A DNA stretch of 64,000 bases from positions 186,001-250,000 of the forward strand of contig NZ_WEIC01000004.1 of NCBI RefSeq assembly GCF_009184395.1. Direction: 5' to 3'. Made by a program: the position numbers and the translations under genes. This DNA comes from Amylibacter sp. SFDW26. Its GTDB lineage: Bacteria; Pseudomonadota; Alphaproteobacteria; Rhodobacterales; Rhodobacteraceae. The notes beneath the pieces were generated by a model. The model did not search any database. It was not told the DNA's origin and saw only the letters and a program-made list of their open reading frames with translations. The stretch's first letter is position 1. Each line of letters opens with the position of its first letter. This document shows positions 1 through 8,663 of the stretch, piece after piece.

Positions 1-2142
1 ACTTGTTTAGAGTTGGTCAAAACACAAGACGTACAAAAATTACGTGCTTTGTATGAGACGCCAATAGAGACAGGATGTTATTTACGGGTGCGCGTACGTG
101 TGAAGGCGATATCTGGCGTTTTGCCTGCTGTGCGTATAGGCGCTTGGGCTGGGGGATCAAATGGTACGCATTTGAACGGGGTTGTTGAGATTGGTGCTGC
201 TGAACAGTTGACGACTTACGGTGAGGTTGTTGAGGTGAGCGCGATTGTTGGGTCTGGATCACGCACTGGCGTGGATATGGTTTGGGGGCGGAATGCAACC
301 TTTGGCCACTTTGGTTTAGATCTAACTGGGAATACGGGAGGTGTTGTCCGTATTGAGGATATTATTGTTGAAGATGTGACCTCAGTATTTCAATCAGATC
401 TATTAGACGTGGTAGATGTGAAAGATTTTGGGGCCGTTGGGGATGGTACCACAGATGATACAGCTGCATTTGAAGCGGCTGATCAAGCTGCCAACGGACG
501 GGATGTGTTAATTTCTGAGGGGACATTCTACTTGGCTCGTACAGTGACCTTTGCATCGCGAGTGCGTTTTCAAGGAACTTTGGTGATGCCTGATGCCGCT
601 ATTTTACAGATTACACAAAATTATTCTTATGGGGCGTACTTAGATGCTTTTGGGAATGAGACCTTAGCCTTTAAGAAAGCTTTCCAAGCGCTGTTGAATT
701 TTACCGATCATGACACATTAGACCTAGATGGATATAGCATAGTCTTGGATGAACCTATTGATTTACATGCAGCGGTTGGGAATAGGGATACGTTTGCATC
801 GCGCCGTGTGGTTTGTAATGGACAATTTGAAGCTAGGAACAATGCGAGTTGGGGTGATGAGATTACCACTTCAACCGCATCTTATTCGGCAAGTGACCCC
901 AACCGCTTAACAGATGTTGCAAATATTGCATCTATCCCAGTTGGAGCATTGATAGAAGGTGTTGGTGTTGGTGTTGAAATTTATGTACGTGCTGTTGATG
1001 TGGGCAGTGGCACGATCACATTGAGCAACCCGCTTTGGGGGGCACCTGCATCGCAGACGTATACGTTTACGCGGTTCAAATATATGATGGACTTTAGTGG
1101 GTTTACACGTATAGCAAGATTTACATTCGATAGTGTCGACTTCAATGGACGTAGTTTGGCGAGTGCTGTTATGATTTCGCCAAATGGGCTAATTTATCAT
1201 TTCAAAGACTGCTTCTTTTCTAATAATAAGGACCGCTGTATCACATCCATTGGTAGCGGGTGCTCTGGTATGTTGATTGACCGGTGCCAGTTTTTGTCAG
1301 ATGAACAAGCTTTGGATGTTGGAGATCGCAAGTCTATTGCTTTTAATTGTAATGCGAATGATATCAAATGCCGCGACAATCGTGCAATAAGATACAAACA
1401 TTTTGGTGTGATTGGCGGAACTGGAAACATCATTACTGGGAACCATTTCTTTCAAGGCGATAATGCGGGGGTTGGGGACCGTACAGCGGGTATGATTTTC
1501 ACAATTGCGAATTGTAAAAATACGTTTCAGGGCAATTACGTTGATAATTGCTATCTGCAGTGGACGAATGAGTATGATCCGACGCCAGATTTGGTGACGG
1601 GATTTTCATTTGGGTCTTTTACCCTGACAGGGAATATCTTCTTTTCGACTGGCGTAGACAAATGGTTCCGTTTTATTCAGTTAAAGCCGTTTGGAACGAA
1701 CCATTATCTAAATGGTTTCACAGTTGCGAATAACTTGTTCAAGGCGGTGAATGGACCTTCTTTAGATCGAGTTGAGACGGTTGATACGACGCACGCGGAA
1801 TTAAACCACACCAGAGCCAGAAACGTAACAGTAACTGGTAATACATATCATTCTGTGAGTGATCGTATGGAAAACCCTGTAACTGTAAGTGTTTCACGGA
1901 CGAGCCCCAGCCAATCGTGGGCGAATGATGTTTCGGATCATTTACCATTTGGTGGGCACACAAAGACGGTAACGGCAATTGTTCCAGAAGGGCAAATTTT
2001 AGACGCTGCAAACCGAGGTGTTTTTGAGCAACCTTATGCATCTGTTGGGCAGGGGAGTAATAGAGCTGAATTTAATGTGACATGGTCAAAGCCTGTTAAA
2101 GGGCAAGTGCAAGTCACTGTGCGAAGTGACACGCCAAATTAA
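1..2142 (+). CDS. Right-handed beta-helix protein (pectate lyase / GH28-related), 5' end missing
   Basis: The reading frame is open to the left edge. The codons before the first possible TTG at position 13 read on as coding sequence, so the true start lies outside the window. About 140 residues into the visible part is the Pectate_lyase_3 signature (DVKDFGAVGDGTTDDTAAF), followed by repeats rich in N, G and V typical of a parallel beta-helix (e.g. ITGNHFFQGDNAG, VTGNTYHSV). From memory, Rhodobacteraceae carry proteins of about 760 residues with this N-terminal jelly-roll-like part plus beta-helix, annotated as glycosyl hydrolase family 28-related. The substrate is unknown; cell-surface polysaccharide is a guess. 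The fold is well supported, the enzymatic activity is not. Confidence 0.8.
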   Translation, partial: TCLELVKTQDVQKLRALYETPIETGCYLRVRVRVKAISGVLPAVRIGAWAGGSNGTHLNGVVEIGAAEQLTTYGEVVEVSAIVGSGSRTGVDMVWGRNATFGHFGLDLTGNTGGVVRIEDIIVEDVTSVFQSDLLDVVDVKDFGAVGDGTTDDTAAFEAADQAANGRDVLISEGTFYLARTVTFASRVRFQGTLVMPDAAILQITQNYSYGAYLDAFGNETLAFKKAFQALLNFTDHDTLDLDGYSIVLDEPIDLHAAVGNRDTFASRRVVCNGQFEARNNASWGDEITTSTASYSASDPNRLTDVANIASIPVGALIEGVGVGVEIYVRAVDVGSGTITLSNPLWGAPASQTYTFTRFKYMMDFSGFTRIARFTFDSVDFNGRSLASAVMISPNGLIYHFKDCFFSNNKDRCITSIGSGCSGMLIDRCQFLSDEQALDVGDRKSIAFNCNANDIKCRDNRAIRYKHFGVIGGTGNIITGNHFFQGDNAGVGDRTAGMIFTIANCKNTFQGNYVDNCYLQWTNEYDPTPDLVTGFSFGSFTLTGNIFFSTGVDKWFRFIQLKPFGTNHYLNGFTVANNLFKAVNGPSLDRVETVDTTHAELNHTRARNVTVTGNTYHSVSDRMENPVTVSVSRTSPSQSWANDVSDHLPFGGHTKTVTAIVPEGQILDAANRGVFEQPYASVGQGSNRAEFNVTWSKPVKGQVQVTVRSDTPN

Positions 2143-2153
2143 TATTGTCTGAC

Positions 2154-2167
2154 ATGATATAGATCAA
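2154..2167 (+). promoter_or_regulatory. Candidate FNR/FnrL box upstream of the universal stress gene
   Basis: ATGATATAGATCAA matches the FNR consensus TTGAT-N4-ATCAA at 9 of 10 defined positions. Its centre (2160.5) is 41.5 bp before a start site near 2202. TAATTT at 2190-2195 could serve as the -10 hexamer, which is the classical class II activator geometry. FnrL control of universal stress genes is known in Rhodobacter relatives. Oxygen-dependent regulation here is inferred. Confidence 0.55.
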
Positions 2168-2173
2168 AGAACG

Positions 2174-2209
2174 CCTTTGTTCCCTCTGGTAATTTCAAGG
2201 GAACAAAGG
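2174..2209 (+). promoter_or_regulatory. Perfect 12-bp inverted repeat covering the Shine-Dalgarno of the usp gene
   Basis: CCTTTGTTCCCT (2174-2185) is exactly complementary to AGGGAACAAAGG (2198-2209) across a 12-nt loop. The right arm contains most of the ribosome-binding sequence (AAAGGAGA) of the gene starting at 2219. In any transcript starting upstream of 2174 the hairpin would hide the ribosome site. If transcription starts near 2202, as the FNR box suggests, it acts only as DNA. No T-run follows, so it is not a standard terminator. Confidence 0.6.
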
Positions 2210-2218
2210 AGACTGACC

Positions 2219-2626
2219 ATGTATAAACATATTCTTTTAACCATTGCGCCTGACCATGAACGTGACATGACGGATGCGTTCAATGTTGCCTCTCATTTAA
2301 GTAAAGAGGGCGGGCGCATTACGTTATTTTCCGTTATAGAAGCACTGCCAACTTATGTGGCCTTAGAGTTGCCGCAGGAACAGATGGAGCGGAATGCTAA
2401 AAAGCTAGAAAAGAAGCTTTTGGAAGATGCAAAAGAACTGCCTGGTAGCGGAGTGGAAGTGATCATTGGACATTCGGCCAATTCTATTTTGGAATATGCG
2501 GGTAAGAATGATGTGGATTGTATTATCGTTTCATCGCATCGCCCAACGTACCACGATTACTTGTTAGGATCGACGGCTTCACGTGTTGTGCGTCATGCAA
2601 CCTGTGCGGTGCATATTACACGCTAA
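2219..2626 (+). CDS. Universal stress protein (UspA family)
   Basis: A 135-residue protein, the normal size for a single-domain Usp. It begins with the family's N-terminal strand (YKHILLTIAPD) and ends with the conserved nucleotide-loop region (SSHRP...LLGSTASRVVRHATCAVHITR). The GxxG part of the ATP-binding loop is not obvious, so nucleotide binding is uncertain. The ATG at 2219 is chosen because AAAGGAGA lies 7 nt upstream; a longer frame to 2177 has no such site. The FNR-like box and promoter-overlapping inverted repeat suggest induction at low oxygen. It is transcribed alone or with the next gene, 53 bp away. Confidence 0.92.
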   Translation: MYKHILLTIAPDHERDMTDAFNVASHLSKEGGRITLFSVIEALPTYVALELPQEQMERNAKKLEKKLLEDAKELPGSGVEVIIGHSANSILEYAGKNDVDCIIVSSHRPTYHDYLLGSTASRVVRHATCAVHITR

Positions 2627-2679
2627 GATGTTTTGGGAATGCCCAACTGTATGATAGATTGGGGCAAAGGAGATTTCTG

Positions 2680-2997
2680 ATGCCCCATATTAAAACCGAT
2701 ACATCTGCCCAAACCGTATTAACCACTTTTGAAGTTACCCCTGGCACATGTCAGGACTTGCTTGATTTGCTAACAGACGCTTATCGCGAAGTGATTAGTA
2801 AGCAATCAGGGTTTATAGCCGCTGGGTTACATGTGAATGATGCACAGACGCGTATCGCCAACTATTCACAATGGGAAGATCGCGGTGACTTTCAAGCGAT
2901 GTTACGCACAGATGAGATGCGCAAACGGAACCGTGTCATCAACGAGATGTGTAAGAGCTTTGAGCCTGTGATGTATGATGTCGCGGCAGTGTTTTAA
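2680..2997 (+). CDS. Antibiotic biosynthesis monooxygenase (ABM) domain protein
   Basis: A 105-residue protein of the small ferredoxin-like ABM family. It has the typical pattern of a strand after the start ([17 protein letters not shown]), a helix, then '[12 protein letters not shown]...[18 protein letters not shown]'. Such proteins act as dimers on quinones, haem or small aromatic compounds, and the substrate cannot be read from sequence. The ATG at 2680 has AAAGGAGA just upstream. The stop codon overlaps the end of the convergent uvrB by 3 bp, so no terminator separates the two genes. Confidence 0.85.
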   Translation: MPHIKTDTSAQTVLTTFEVTPGTCQDLLDLLTDAYREVISKQSGFIAAGLHVNDAQTRIANYSQWEDRGDFQAMLRTDEMRKRNRVINEMCKSFEPVMYDVAAVF

Positions 2998-5180
2998 AAT
3001 TTCTTTTGCGACTTGCCACGATACGTCCGTGTGCCACCTTTACCGGCGGTACTTCGACCACCACGTTTAACGGCGTCTTCTACGGCCGCATCTACAGCAG
3101 ATTGTCGTGCAAGAGGGTCATCAGCGATTGTAAGTTCCACAGCTTCCAGCCGTTTGACTTCATCGCGAATGCGGGCGGCTTCTTCAAATTCTAAGTTCTC
3201 TGCTGCTTTCAGCATATCTTTACGCAAGCTATCCAGATGTGTTTGTAGGTTTTCACCAACCATTGGCTTTTTATCGACTTTTGCGGTGATACGACTTTCG
3301 TCTGTATCTGCGCCAAAGACACCTTCTAGAACATCTTCTACGTTCTTTTTGATTGTTGTTGGTGTGATGCCGTGCTCTTCGTTATAGGCCTGTTGTTTTG
3401 CGCGGCGTCGGTTGGTTTCGCTTAATGCGCGTTCCATACTACCAGTGATTTTATCAGCATACATGATCACGCGACCTTCTGCGTTTCGCGCAGCGCGTCC
3501 GATGGTTTGTACGAGAGATGTTTCTGACCGTAAAAAACCCTCTTTATCAGCATCAAGGATCGCGACGAGTGCACATTCTGGGATATCCAAACCTTCGCGT
3601 AATAGGTTGATGCCGATCAGAACATCGAAGGCACCAAGGCGCAGATCGCGCAGGATTTCGATCCGTTCGATTGTATCAATGTCAGAGTGCATGTAGCGCA
3701 CGCGAATACCTTGTTCATGTAGGTATTCGGTCAAGTCTTCGGACATGCGTTTGGTGAGTGTGGTGACTAGAACGCGGTTGCCTTCTGCGGCAACAATACG
3801 GATTTCTGATAACAGATCATCGACTTGAGTGTTTACAGGACGAATTTCTACAGGTGGATCTAGTAGGCCTGTTGGTCGAATGACTTGTTCTGCAAACACG
3901 CCTTGGGCTTGTGCCAGTTCCCATTTTTGCGGGGTAGCGGACACGAAGATCGATTGAGGGCGCATAGCATCCCATTCTTCGAATTTAAGAGGGCGGTTAT
4001 CCGTACAGGATGGCAAACGGAAGCCGTGTTCGGAGAGGGTATTCTTGCGATTAAAGTCACCCTTATACATGCCGCCGATTTGGGGGACGGATACATGGGA
4101 TTCGTCCGCAAATACGATGGCATCATCTGGGATATATTCGAATAGGGTCGGTGGGGCTTCGCCGGGTGCGCGGCCTGTGAGGTAACGAGAATAGTTTTCG
4201 ATGCCTGCGCATACGCCTGTGGCCTCTAACATTTCAAGATCGAATTTTGTGCGTTGCTCTAAACGTTGGTATTCCAGTAGTTTACCATCTTTTTCGAACT
4301 GCTTTAGGCGAATTTCCAGTTCTGCTTTGATACCTTTGATTGCTTGTTGCATCGTTGGGCGTGGCGTCACGTAGTGTGAATTCGCATAGATACGTACGGT
4401 TTCCAAGGTGCCCGTTTTTTCACCTGTTAGTGTGTCGAACTCGGTGATGCCTTCTAGTTCTTCGCCAAAGAAGGAAAAACGCCAGCCGCGATCATCAAGG
4501 TGGGCAGGCCAGACTTCCAATGTATCACCACGGACGCGAAATGACCCACGTTGGAATGCTTGATCGTTGCGACGATATTGTTGGGCCACAAGATCGGCCA
4601 TGATTTTACGCTGGTCGTATTCGTTGCCAGAAATCAAGTCTTGGGTCATTGCTGTATAGGTTTCAACAGACCCGATACCGTAAATGCAAGAAACGGATGC
4701 CACGATGATCACGTCATCGCGTTCAAGTAGTGCTCGTGTTGCAGAGTGGCGCATGCGGTCGATTTGTTCGTTAATCTGGCTTTCTTTTTCGATATACGTG
4801 TCAGACCGTGCAACATAGGCCTCTGGTTGGTAATAATCATAGTAACTGACGAAATATTCGACAGCGTTATCTGGAAAGAAGCCTTTGAATTCGGCATATA
4901 ATTGTGCCGCAAGCGTTTTATTTGGTGCAAGGATGATAGCTGGCCGTTGTGTAGCTTCTATCACTTTGGCCATGGTGAATGTTTTGCCTGTACCTGTTGC
5001 GCCTAGTAGAACCTGATTTTGTTCACCTTCATTGATGGCTTCTACCAGTTCGGCAATTGCCGTGGGTTGGTCACCTGCAGGTTCGAACTCGGTATTCATC
5101 ACAATTTTACGACCACCTTCCAATTTGATCTTGGCATGGCGGTCTGGTGTGTTCAAAAGAGGCGGTGATGATTGCGACAT
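2994..5180 (-). CDS. uvrB: Excinuclease ABC subunit B (UvrB)
   Basis: 728 residues, slightly long for UvrB because of an N-terminal extension of about 28 residues before [15 protein letters not shown]. Walker A is GATGTGKT at residues 60-67. The beta-hairpin that inserts between DNA strands is present ([10 protein letters not shown]...DTYIEKE), followed by helicase motif DESH and motif VI (QTIGRAARN). A C-terminal UVR helical hairpin that contacts UvrC follows, then a basic tail. It loads on damaged DNA with UvrA and guides UvrC incision. A LexA-like direct repeat lies 36 bp upstream. The start could instead be the internal Met at residue 28. Confidence 0.97.
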   Translation of the reverse strand: MSQSSPPLLNTPDRHAKIKLEGGRKIVMNTEFEPAGDQPTAIAELVEAINEGEQNQVLLGATGTGKTFTMAKVIEATQRPAIILAPNKTLAAQLYAEFKGFFPDNAVEYFVSYYDYYQPEAYVARSDTYIEKESQINEQIDRMRHSATRALLERDDVIIVASVSCIYGIGSVETYTAMTQDLISGNEYDQRKIMADLVAQQYRRNDQAFQRGSFRVRGDTLEVWPAHLDDRGWRFSFFGEELEGITEFDTLTGEKTGTLETVRIYANSHYVTPRPTMQQAIKGIKAELEIRLKQFEKDGKLLEYQRLEQRTKFDLEMLEATGVCAGIENYSRYLTGRAPGEAPPTLFEYIPDDAIVFADESHVSVPQIGGMYKGDFNRKNTLSEHGFRLPSCTDNRPLKFEEWDAMRPQSIFVSATPQKWELAQAQGVFAEQVIRPTGLLDPPVEIRPVNTQVDDLLSEIRIVAAEGNRVLVTTLTKRMSEDLTEYLHEQGIRVRYMHSDIDTIERIEILRDLRLGAFDVLIGINLLREGLDIPECALVAILDADKEGFLRSETSLVQTIGRAARNAEGRVIMYADKITGSMERALSETNRRRAKQQAYNEEHGITPTTIKKNVEDVLEGVFGADTDESRITAKVDKKPMVGENLQTHLDSLRKDMLKAAENLEFEEAARIRDEVKRLEAVELTIADDPLARQSAVDAAVEDAVKRGGRSTAGKGGTRTYRGKSQKKF

Positions 5181-5215
5181 TCTGCAAGTTTTTCCTTTTA
5201 GACGAACATGCAGCA

Positions 5216-5230
5216 GTTGTCGGAAAGTTC
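5216..5230 (-). promoter_or_regulatory. Candidate LexA (SOS) box before uvrB
   Basis: GTTG-TCGGAAA-GTTC matches the alphaproteobacterial LexA direct repeat GTTC-N7-GTTC at 7 of 8 positions. It lies 36 bp upstream of the uvrB start, a suitable position for repression. Such short motifs occur by chance, so the support is mainly the match to a gene expected to be SOS-controlled. Confidence 0.4.
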
Positions 5231-5373
5231 AAGGCTGTTGGTGAAATATTTAATTAACCTTAGATTGTGTAGCTTTATTAATTGCAATAAAAAAACGATT
5301 AGAATGTAGACAGAGGCTTGCACCTTTTGTTCGTTTTGGCGATAAGCATATAAGCAATCAGTTTGAGGCAATC

Positions 5374-5685
5374 ATGCTCGCACGTATTTACCAACCTGCA
5401 CGTAATGCAATGCAATCTGGACAAGCAAAGACTAAAACTTGGATTTTGGAATTTGCCCCTGAAGAAGCACGCAAAGTGGACCCTTTGATGGGGTGGACAA
5501 GTTCAGGTGATATGAATGCACAAGTGAAATTGACTTTCGAAAGCAAAGAAGCTGCGATTGAGTATGCGACTGGAAAAGGGATTGCTTATACGGTGTCCGA
5601 GCCGCAAAAACGCAAACCAAATGTTCGTAATGGTGGTTATGGCGAAAACTTTGCCACAAATAGGCGAAGTGTTTGGACACACTAA
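5374..5685 (+). CDS. NDUFS4-type accessory subunit of respiratory complex I
   Basis: A 103-residue protein of the ETC complex I subunit (NDUFS4/18-kDa) family. It shows the conserved opening (ARIYQPARNAMQSGQAKTKTWILEF), the central W-T-SSGDMNAQVKL strand and the 'F-x-S-KEAAIEYA...G' segment. It is a supernumerary subunit shared by mitochondria and Alphaproteobacteria that stabilises the NADH-oxidising arm of NADH:ubiquinone oxidoreductase. It stands alone, not with the nuo operon, and tRNA-Arg follows by 5 bp. Confidence 0.93.
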   Translation: MLARIYQPARNAMQSGQAKTKTWILEFAPEEARKVDPLMGWTSSGDMNAQVKLTFESKEAAIEYATGKGIAYTVSEPQKRKPNVRNGGYGENFATNRRSVWTH

Positions 5686-5690
5686 GGTAC

Positions 5691-5767
<77 letters not shown>

Positions 5768-5777
5768 TTCTTCAATA

Positions 5778-6596
5778 TTAATTGTTTTGTGATGCAAGCT
5801 CTTCTTGGCGTTTACGGTGCACAGCTGCGCGTTTTGTTGCTATGGATGCGGTGATGACGCCAATGGTGACAATGCCAATCAAGAGCGTTGAGAGTGCATT
5901 GATTTCAGGGCTGACGCCAAGTCGTACAGCGCTGTAGATTTTTATAGGTAAAGTCGTTGCAGCGGGGCCCGTCGTAAAGCTGGCGATGACCAGATCATCT
6001 AGGGACAGTGTGAACGCTAAGAGCCAACCAGATATTACGGCTGGAGCAATGATTGGCAGAGTGACGGATTTAAACGCATCAAACGGTGTGCAGCCCAGAT
6101 CATAGGCGGCTTCTTCGATGCTCTGATCAAATGAGATTAACCGGGATGATACGACAACGGATACATAGCACATGGAAAAAGTTGCATGTGCTAGGACGAT
6201 TGTGAATACACCGCGATCCACGCCTGCGGCGATGAATAGGAGGAGAAGGGATAGGCCTGTGATCACTTCTGGCATAACCAGTGGGGCGTAGATCATGCCG
6301 CTGAATAGTGTGCGTCCGCGAAATTTACCGCCACGTACGAGGACTAGGGCAGCAATTGTGCCAAGAACTGTTGCGATTGATGATGATATCAAACCAACCT
6401 TTAGCGTTACCCATGCTGCATCTAAGAATTGTTGGTTTTGTAAAAGTTCGCCGTACCATTTGGTGGAAAATCCAGCCCAGACAGTTACAAGGCGTGAAGC
6501 ATTGAAGCTGTAGATCACCAAAATAAGGATTGGGACGTATAGAAATGCAAAACCGAGCGTTAAGGACGTAGCGTTGAAGAGGGTAAACCGTTTCAT
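5778..6596 (-). CDS. Polyamine ABC transporter permease (PotC/PotI type)
   Basis: 272-residue inner-membrane permease with about six hydrophobic segments and the EAA loop (EEAAYDLGCTPFDAFKSVTLP) that docks on the ATPase. The ATG at 6596 overlaps the stop of the preceding permease gene in an ATGA arrangement, which fixes the start; the longer frame to 6698 lies inside the neighbour. It is the last gene of the binding protein - ATPase - permease - permease operon and works as a heterodimer with the 6593-7483 product. The polyamine assignment rests on the whole operon and on similarity to PotC/PotI. Confidence 0.93.
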   Translation of the reverse strand: MKRFTLFNATSLTLGFAFLYVPILILVIYSFNASRLVTVWAGFSTKWYGELLQNQQFLDAAWVTLKVGLISSSIATVLGTIAALVLVRGGKFRGRTLFSGMIYAPLVMPEVITGLSLLLLFIAAGVDRGVFTIVLAHATFSMCYVSVVVSSRLISFDQSIEEAAYDLGCTPFDAFKSVTLPIIAPAVISGWLLAFTLSLDDLVIASFTTGPAATTLPIKIYSAVRLGVSPEINALSTLLIGIVTIGVITASIATKRAAVHRKRQEELASQNN

Positions 6597-7483
6597 GAAT
6601 CCGCCTCTTGTTGGCGTTCTTGTTGTTTTTGGAACAAGACGATTGGGATCACGAGGATCAGTAATAGGATGATCGCTACGGCTGATGCCACAGGCCAATC
6701 GCGGTTGGCAAAGAATTCATCCCATAAGACTTTGCCGATCATCAAAGTTTTTGATCCACCCAACAGTGATGGGATCACAAATTCGCCAACAGCTGGGATA
6801 AAGACAAGGAAACACCCTGCGATAACGCCTGGTTTTGAAAGCGGTACTGTGACGGACCAGAAAGCCTGTGTGCGTGAACACCCTAAATCTTCGGCTGCTT
6901 CTAAATAGGATGGGTCTAATTTTTCCAAAGTCGCATAGATCGGTAAAATCATAAATGGAATATAGGTGTAGATAATCGCAATATAGACGGCCCAATCAGT
7001 ATTCAGTATTTGCAGTGGGCTATCGATTAGGCCGATCCAAAGTAGGAATTGGTTCAAGAAACCTTCGGTCGATAATATGCCCATCCATGCGTATACGCGG
7101 ATCAGGAAACTTGTCCAAAATGGTAGGATGATCAACATCATCAGCGTTGGCTGCCATTCTTTTGGGGCTTGGGCCATTGCGTATGCGATTGGGAAACCTG
7201 CCAAGAGTGTCAATATTGTTGATATGATCGCGATCTTTAAACTGGAGAGGTAAGCTTTCCAATAGAGATCATCCTCGGTCAACCATATGAAGTTTTCGAA
7301 ATCTAATTGGGATAAGAACTCTTTGAATCCAGCCCATCCAGCCGAAAAATCGAAGTTAGGTGTGTATGGTGGTATTGCCGTTGCTATGTCGGATAGTGAT
7401 ATTTTCAGGACGATCCCAAAAGGAACTAGAAACAATGCTACTAGCCAGAGATAGGGGATTAATATGACAACAGCGCGGCGCAT
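6593..7483 (-). CDS. Polyamine ABC transporter permease (PotB/PotH type)
   Basis: 296-residue integral membrane protein with N-terminal transmembrane segment (VVILIPYLWLVALFLVPFGIVL) and about five more. The EAA loop is EAAEDLGCSRTQAFWSVTVPL. It pairs with the second permease to form the import channel. Its start lies 3 bp after the ATPase gene's stop and its stop overlaps the next start by 4 bp, indicating translational coupling. The C-terminus is short and charged (KQQERQQEADS). Confidence 0.93.
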   Translation of the reverse strand: MRRAVVILIPYLWLVALFLVPFGIVLKISLSDIATAIPPYTPNFDFSAGWAGFKEFLSQLDFENFIWLTEDDLYWKAYLSSLKIAIISTILTLLAGFPIAYAMAQAPKEWQPTLMMLIILPFWTSFLIRVYAWMGILSTEGFLNQFLLWIGLIDSPLQILNTDWAVYIAIIYTYIPFMILPIYATLEKLDPSYLEAAEDLGCSRTQAFWSVTVPLSKPGVIAGCFLVFIPAVGEFVIPSLLGGSKTLMIGKVLWDEFFANRDWPVASAVAIILLLILVIPIVLFQKQQERQQEADS

Positions 7484-7486
7484 GGA

Positions 7487-8605
7487 TTATTCCGTCAACA
7501 CAATGCCAGCGGTGTCTGACCATGACAGCCAAACAGGATCTTCCCATGTAAAGCTGCGGCGAGACAAGCGGCGTGCATTTGCGATTTGCGCTTTGATTGT
7601 TTGACCTGTGGCGGTTTCGACGTAGTAGGTTGAAATATTACCGAGATATGCAATGTCTAAGACTTTACCTTGAACGGCATTGCCACTTTTGGGTTTTGCA
7701 GTAGCGATCGATACTTTTTCAGGGCGGACAGCAAAACGAACTTCTGTGTCTTTCTTGAGCTTAGAAGGAGGTTGTGCCGTTATGGTTCCGCCTTGCCATG
7801 CGATCTTACAAGATTTCTCTGTGCTAGAGGTGATCTTACCATCAATCAAATTAACTTCACCGATAAAATCAGCAACATAGCTTGAATTCGGGCGCTCATA
7901 TATCGCATCTGGTGTTGCTATTTGTTTTATCTGACCCGTGTTCATAACAGCCACACGACTGGCGACTGTCATGGCTTCTTCTTGGTCGTGGGTGACGATC
8001 ATAAATGTGGTGCCAAGCTTTTCTTGGATGTCCATTAGTTCGAACTGCGTCTCTTGGCGCAGCTTTTTATCGAGTGCTGCAAGAGGTTCATCCAACAATA
8101 GAACTTTTGGGTTCTTGGCTAAAGAACGTGCGAGTGCCACGCGTTGGCGTTGGCCGCCAGAAATCTGGTGTGGTTTACGTTTGGCGAATTGGCGTAGCTG
8201 TACCATGCCAAGCATTTCATCAACACGCCCATCAATTTCGGATGCGGGCATATCGGAGCGTTTCAAGCCAAAAGCGATGTTATCTGCGACGCTTAGATGT
8301 GGAAATAACGCGTATGATTGAAACATCATGTTTACTGGTCGTTTGTTGGCTGGAATAGGGGCGATGTCTTCGCCAGCTAGTGTAATACGGCCCTCGGTTG
8401 GGCTTTCAAACCCTGCAAGCATACGCATCAATGTGGTTTTGCCACAGCCAGATGCACCCAATAGGGCAAAAAATTCGCGCTCATATATATCAAGTGTCAG
8501 ATTATCTACGGCTGTAAAATCACCAAAACGTTTGGTTACGTTTTCAAAGCGGATAAGTGGTGTTTCTTTGGGATTTTCCCAAGGAGCAAAGACATCGGCA
8601 GACAT
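7487..8605 (-). CDS. Polyamine ABC transporter ATP-binding protein (PotA/PotG type)
   Basis: 372-residue ATPase, counted from the Met at 8605; ten codons further upstream would run through the hairpin that precedes the gene. It has Walker A GASGCGKTTL, signature ISGGQRQRVALARSL, Walker B VLLLDEPLAALD, the H-loop (IVTHDQEEA) and a C-terminal TOBE domain (from about residue 290: VRFAVRPEKVSI). It powers import by the two downstream permeases. A hairpin between this gene and the binding-protein gene probably lowers its expression relative to the binding protein. Confidence 0.94.
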   Translation of the reverse strand: MSADVFAPWENPKETPLIRFENVTKRFGDFTAVDNLTLDIYEREFFALLGASGCGKTTLMRMLAGFESPTEGRITLAGEDIAPIPANKRPVNMMFQSYALFPHLSVADNIAFGLKRSDMPASEIDGRVDEMLGMVQLRQFAKRKPHQISGGQRQRVALARSLAKNPKVLLLDEPLAALDKKLRQETQFELMDIQEKLGTTFMIVTHDQEEAMTVASRVAVMNTGQIKQIATPDAIYERPNSSYVADFIGEVNLIDGKITSSTEKSCKIAWQGGTITAQPPSKLKKDTEVRFAVRPEKVSIATAKPKSGNAVQGKVLDIAYLGNISTYYVETATGQTIKAQIANARRLSRRSFTWEDPVWLSWSDTAGIVLTE

Positions 8606-8624
8606 AGAGAACCCTTTAAAAAGT

Positions 8625-8652
8625 AATCCCCGCACGATGGGGTGCGGGGATT
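8625..8652 (-). terminator. Partial terminator / attenuating hairpin between binding-protein and ATPase genes
   Basis: An 11-bp perfect stem, AATCCCCGCAC/GTGCGGGGATT, with a 6-nt loop, lies 11 bp past the stop of the binding-protein gene. On the minus strand it is followed by ACTTTTTAAA. Such hairpins often let the binding protein be made in excess over the membrane parts. Confidence 0.7.
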
Positions 8653-8663
8653 ATTGTATTAAA

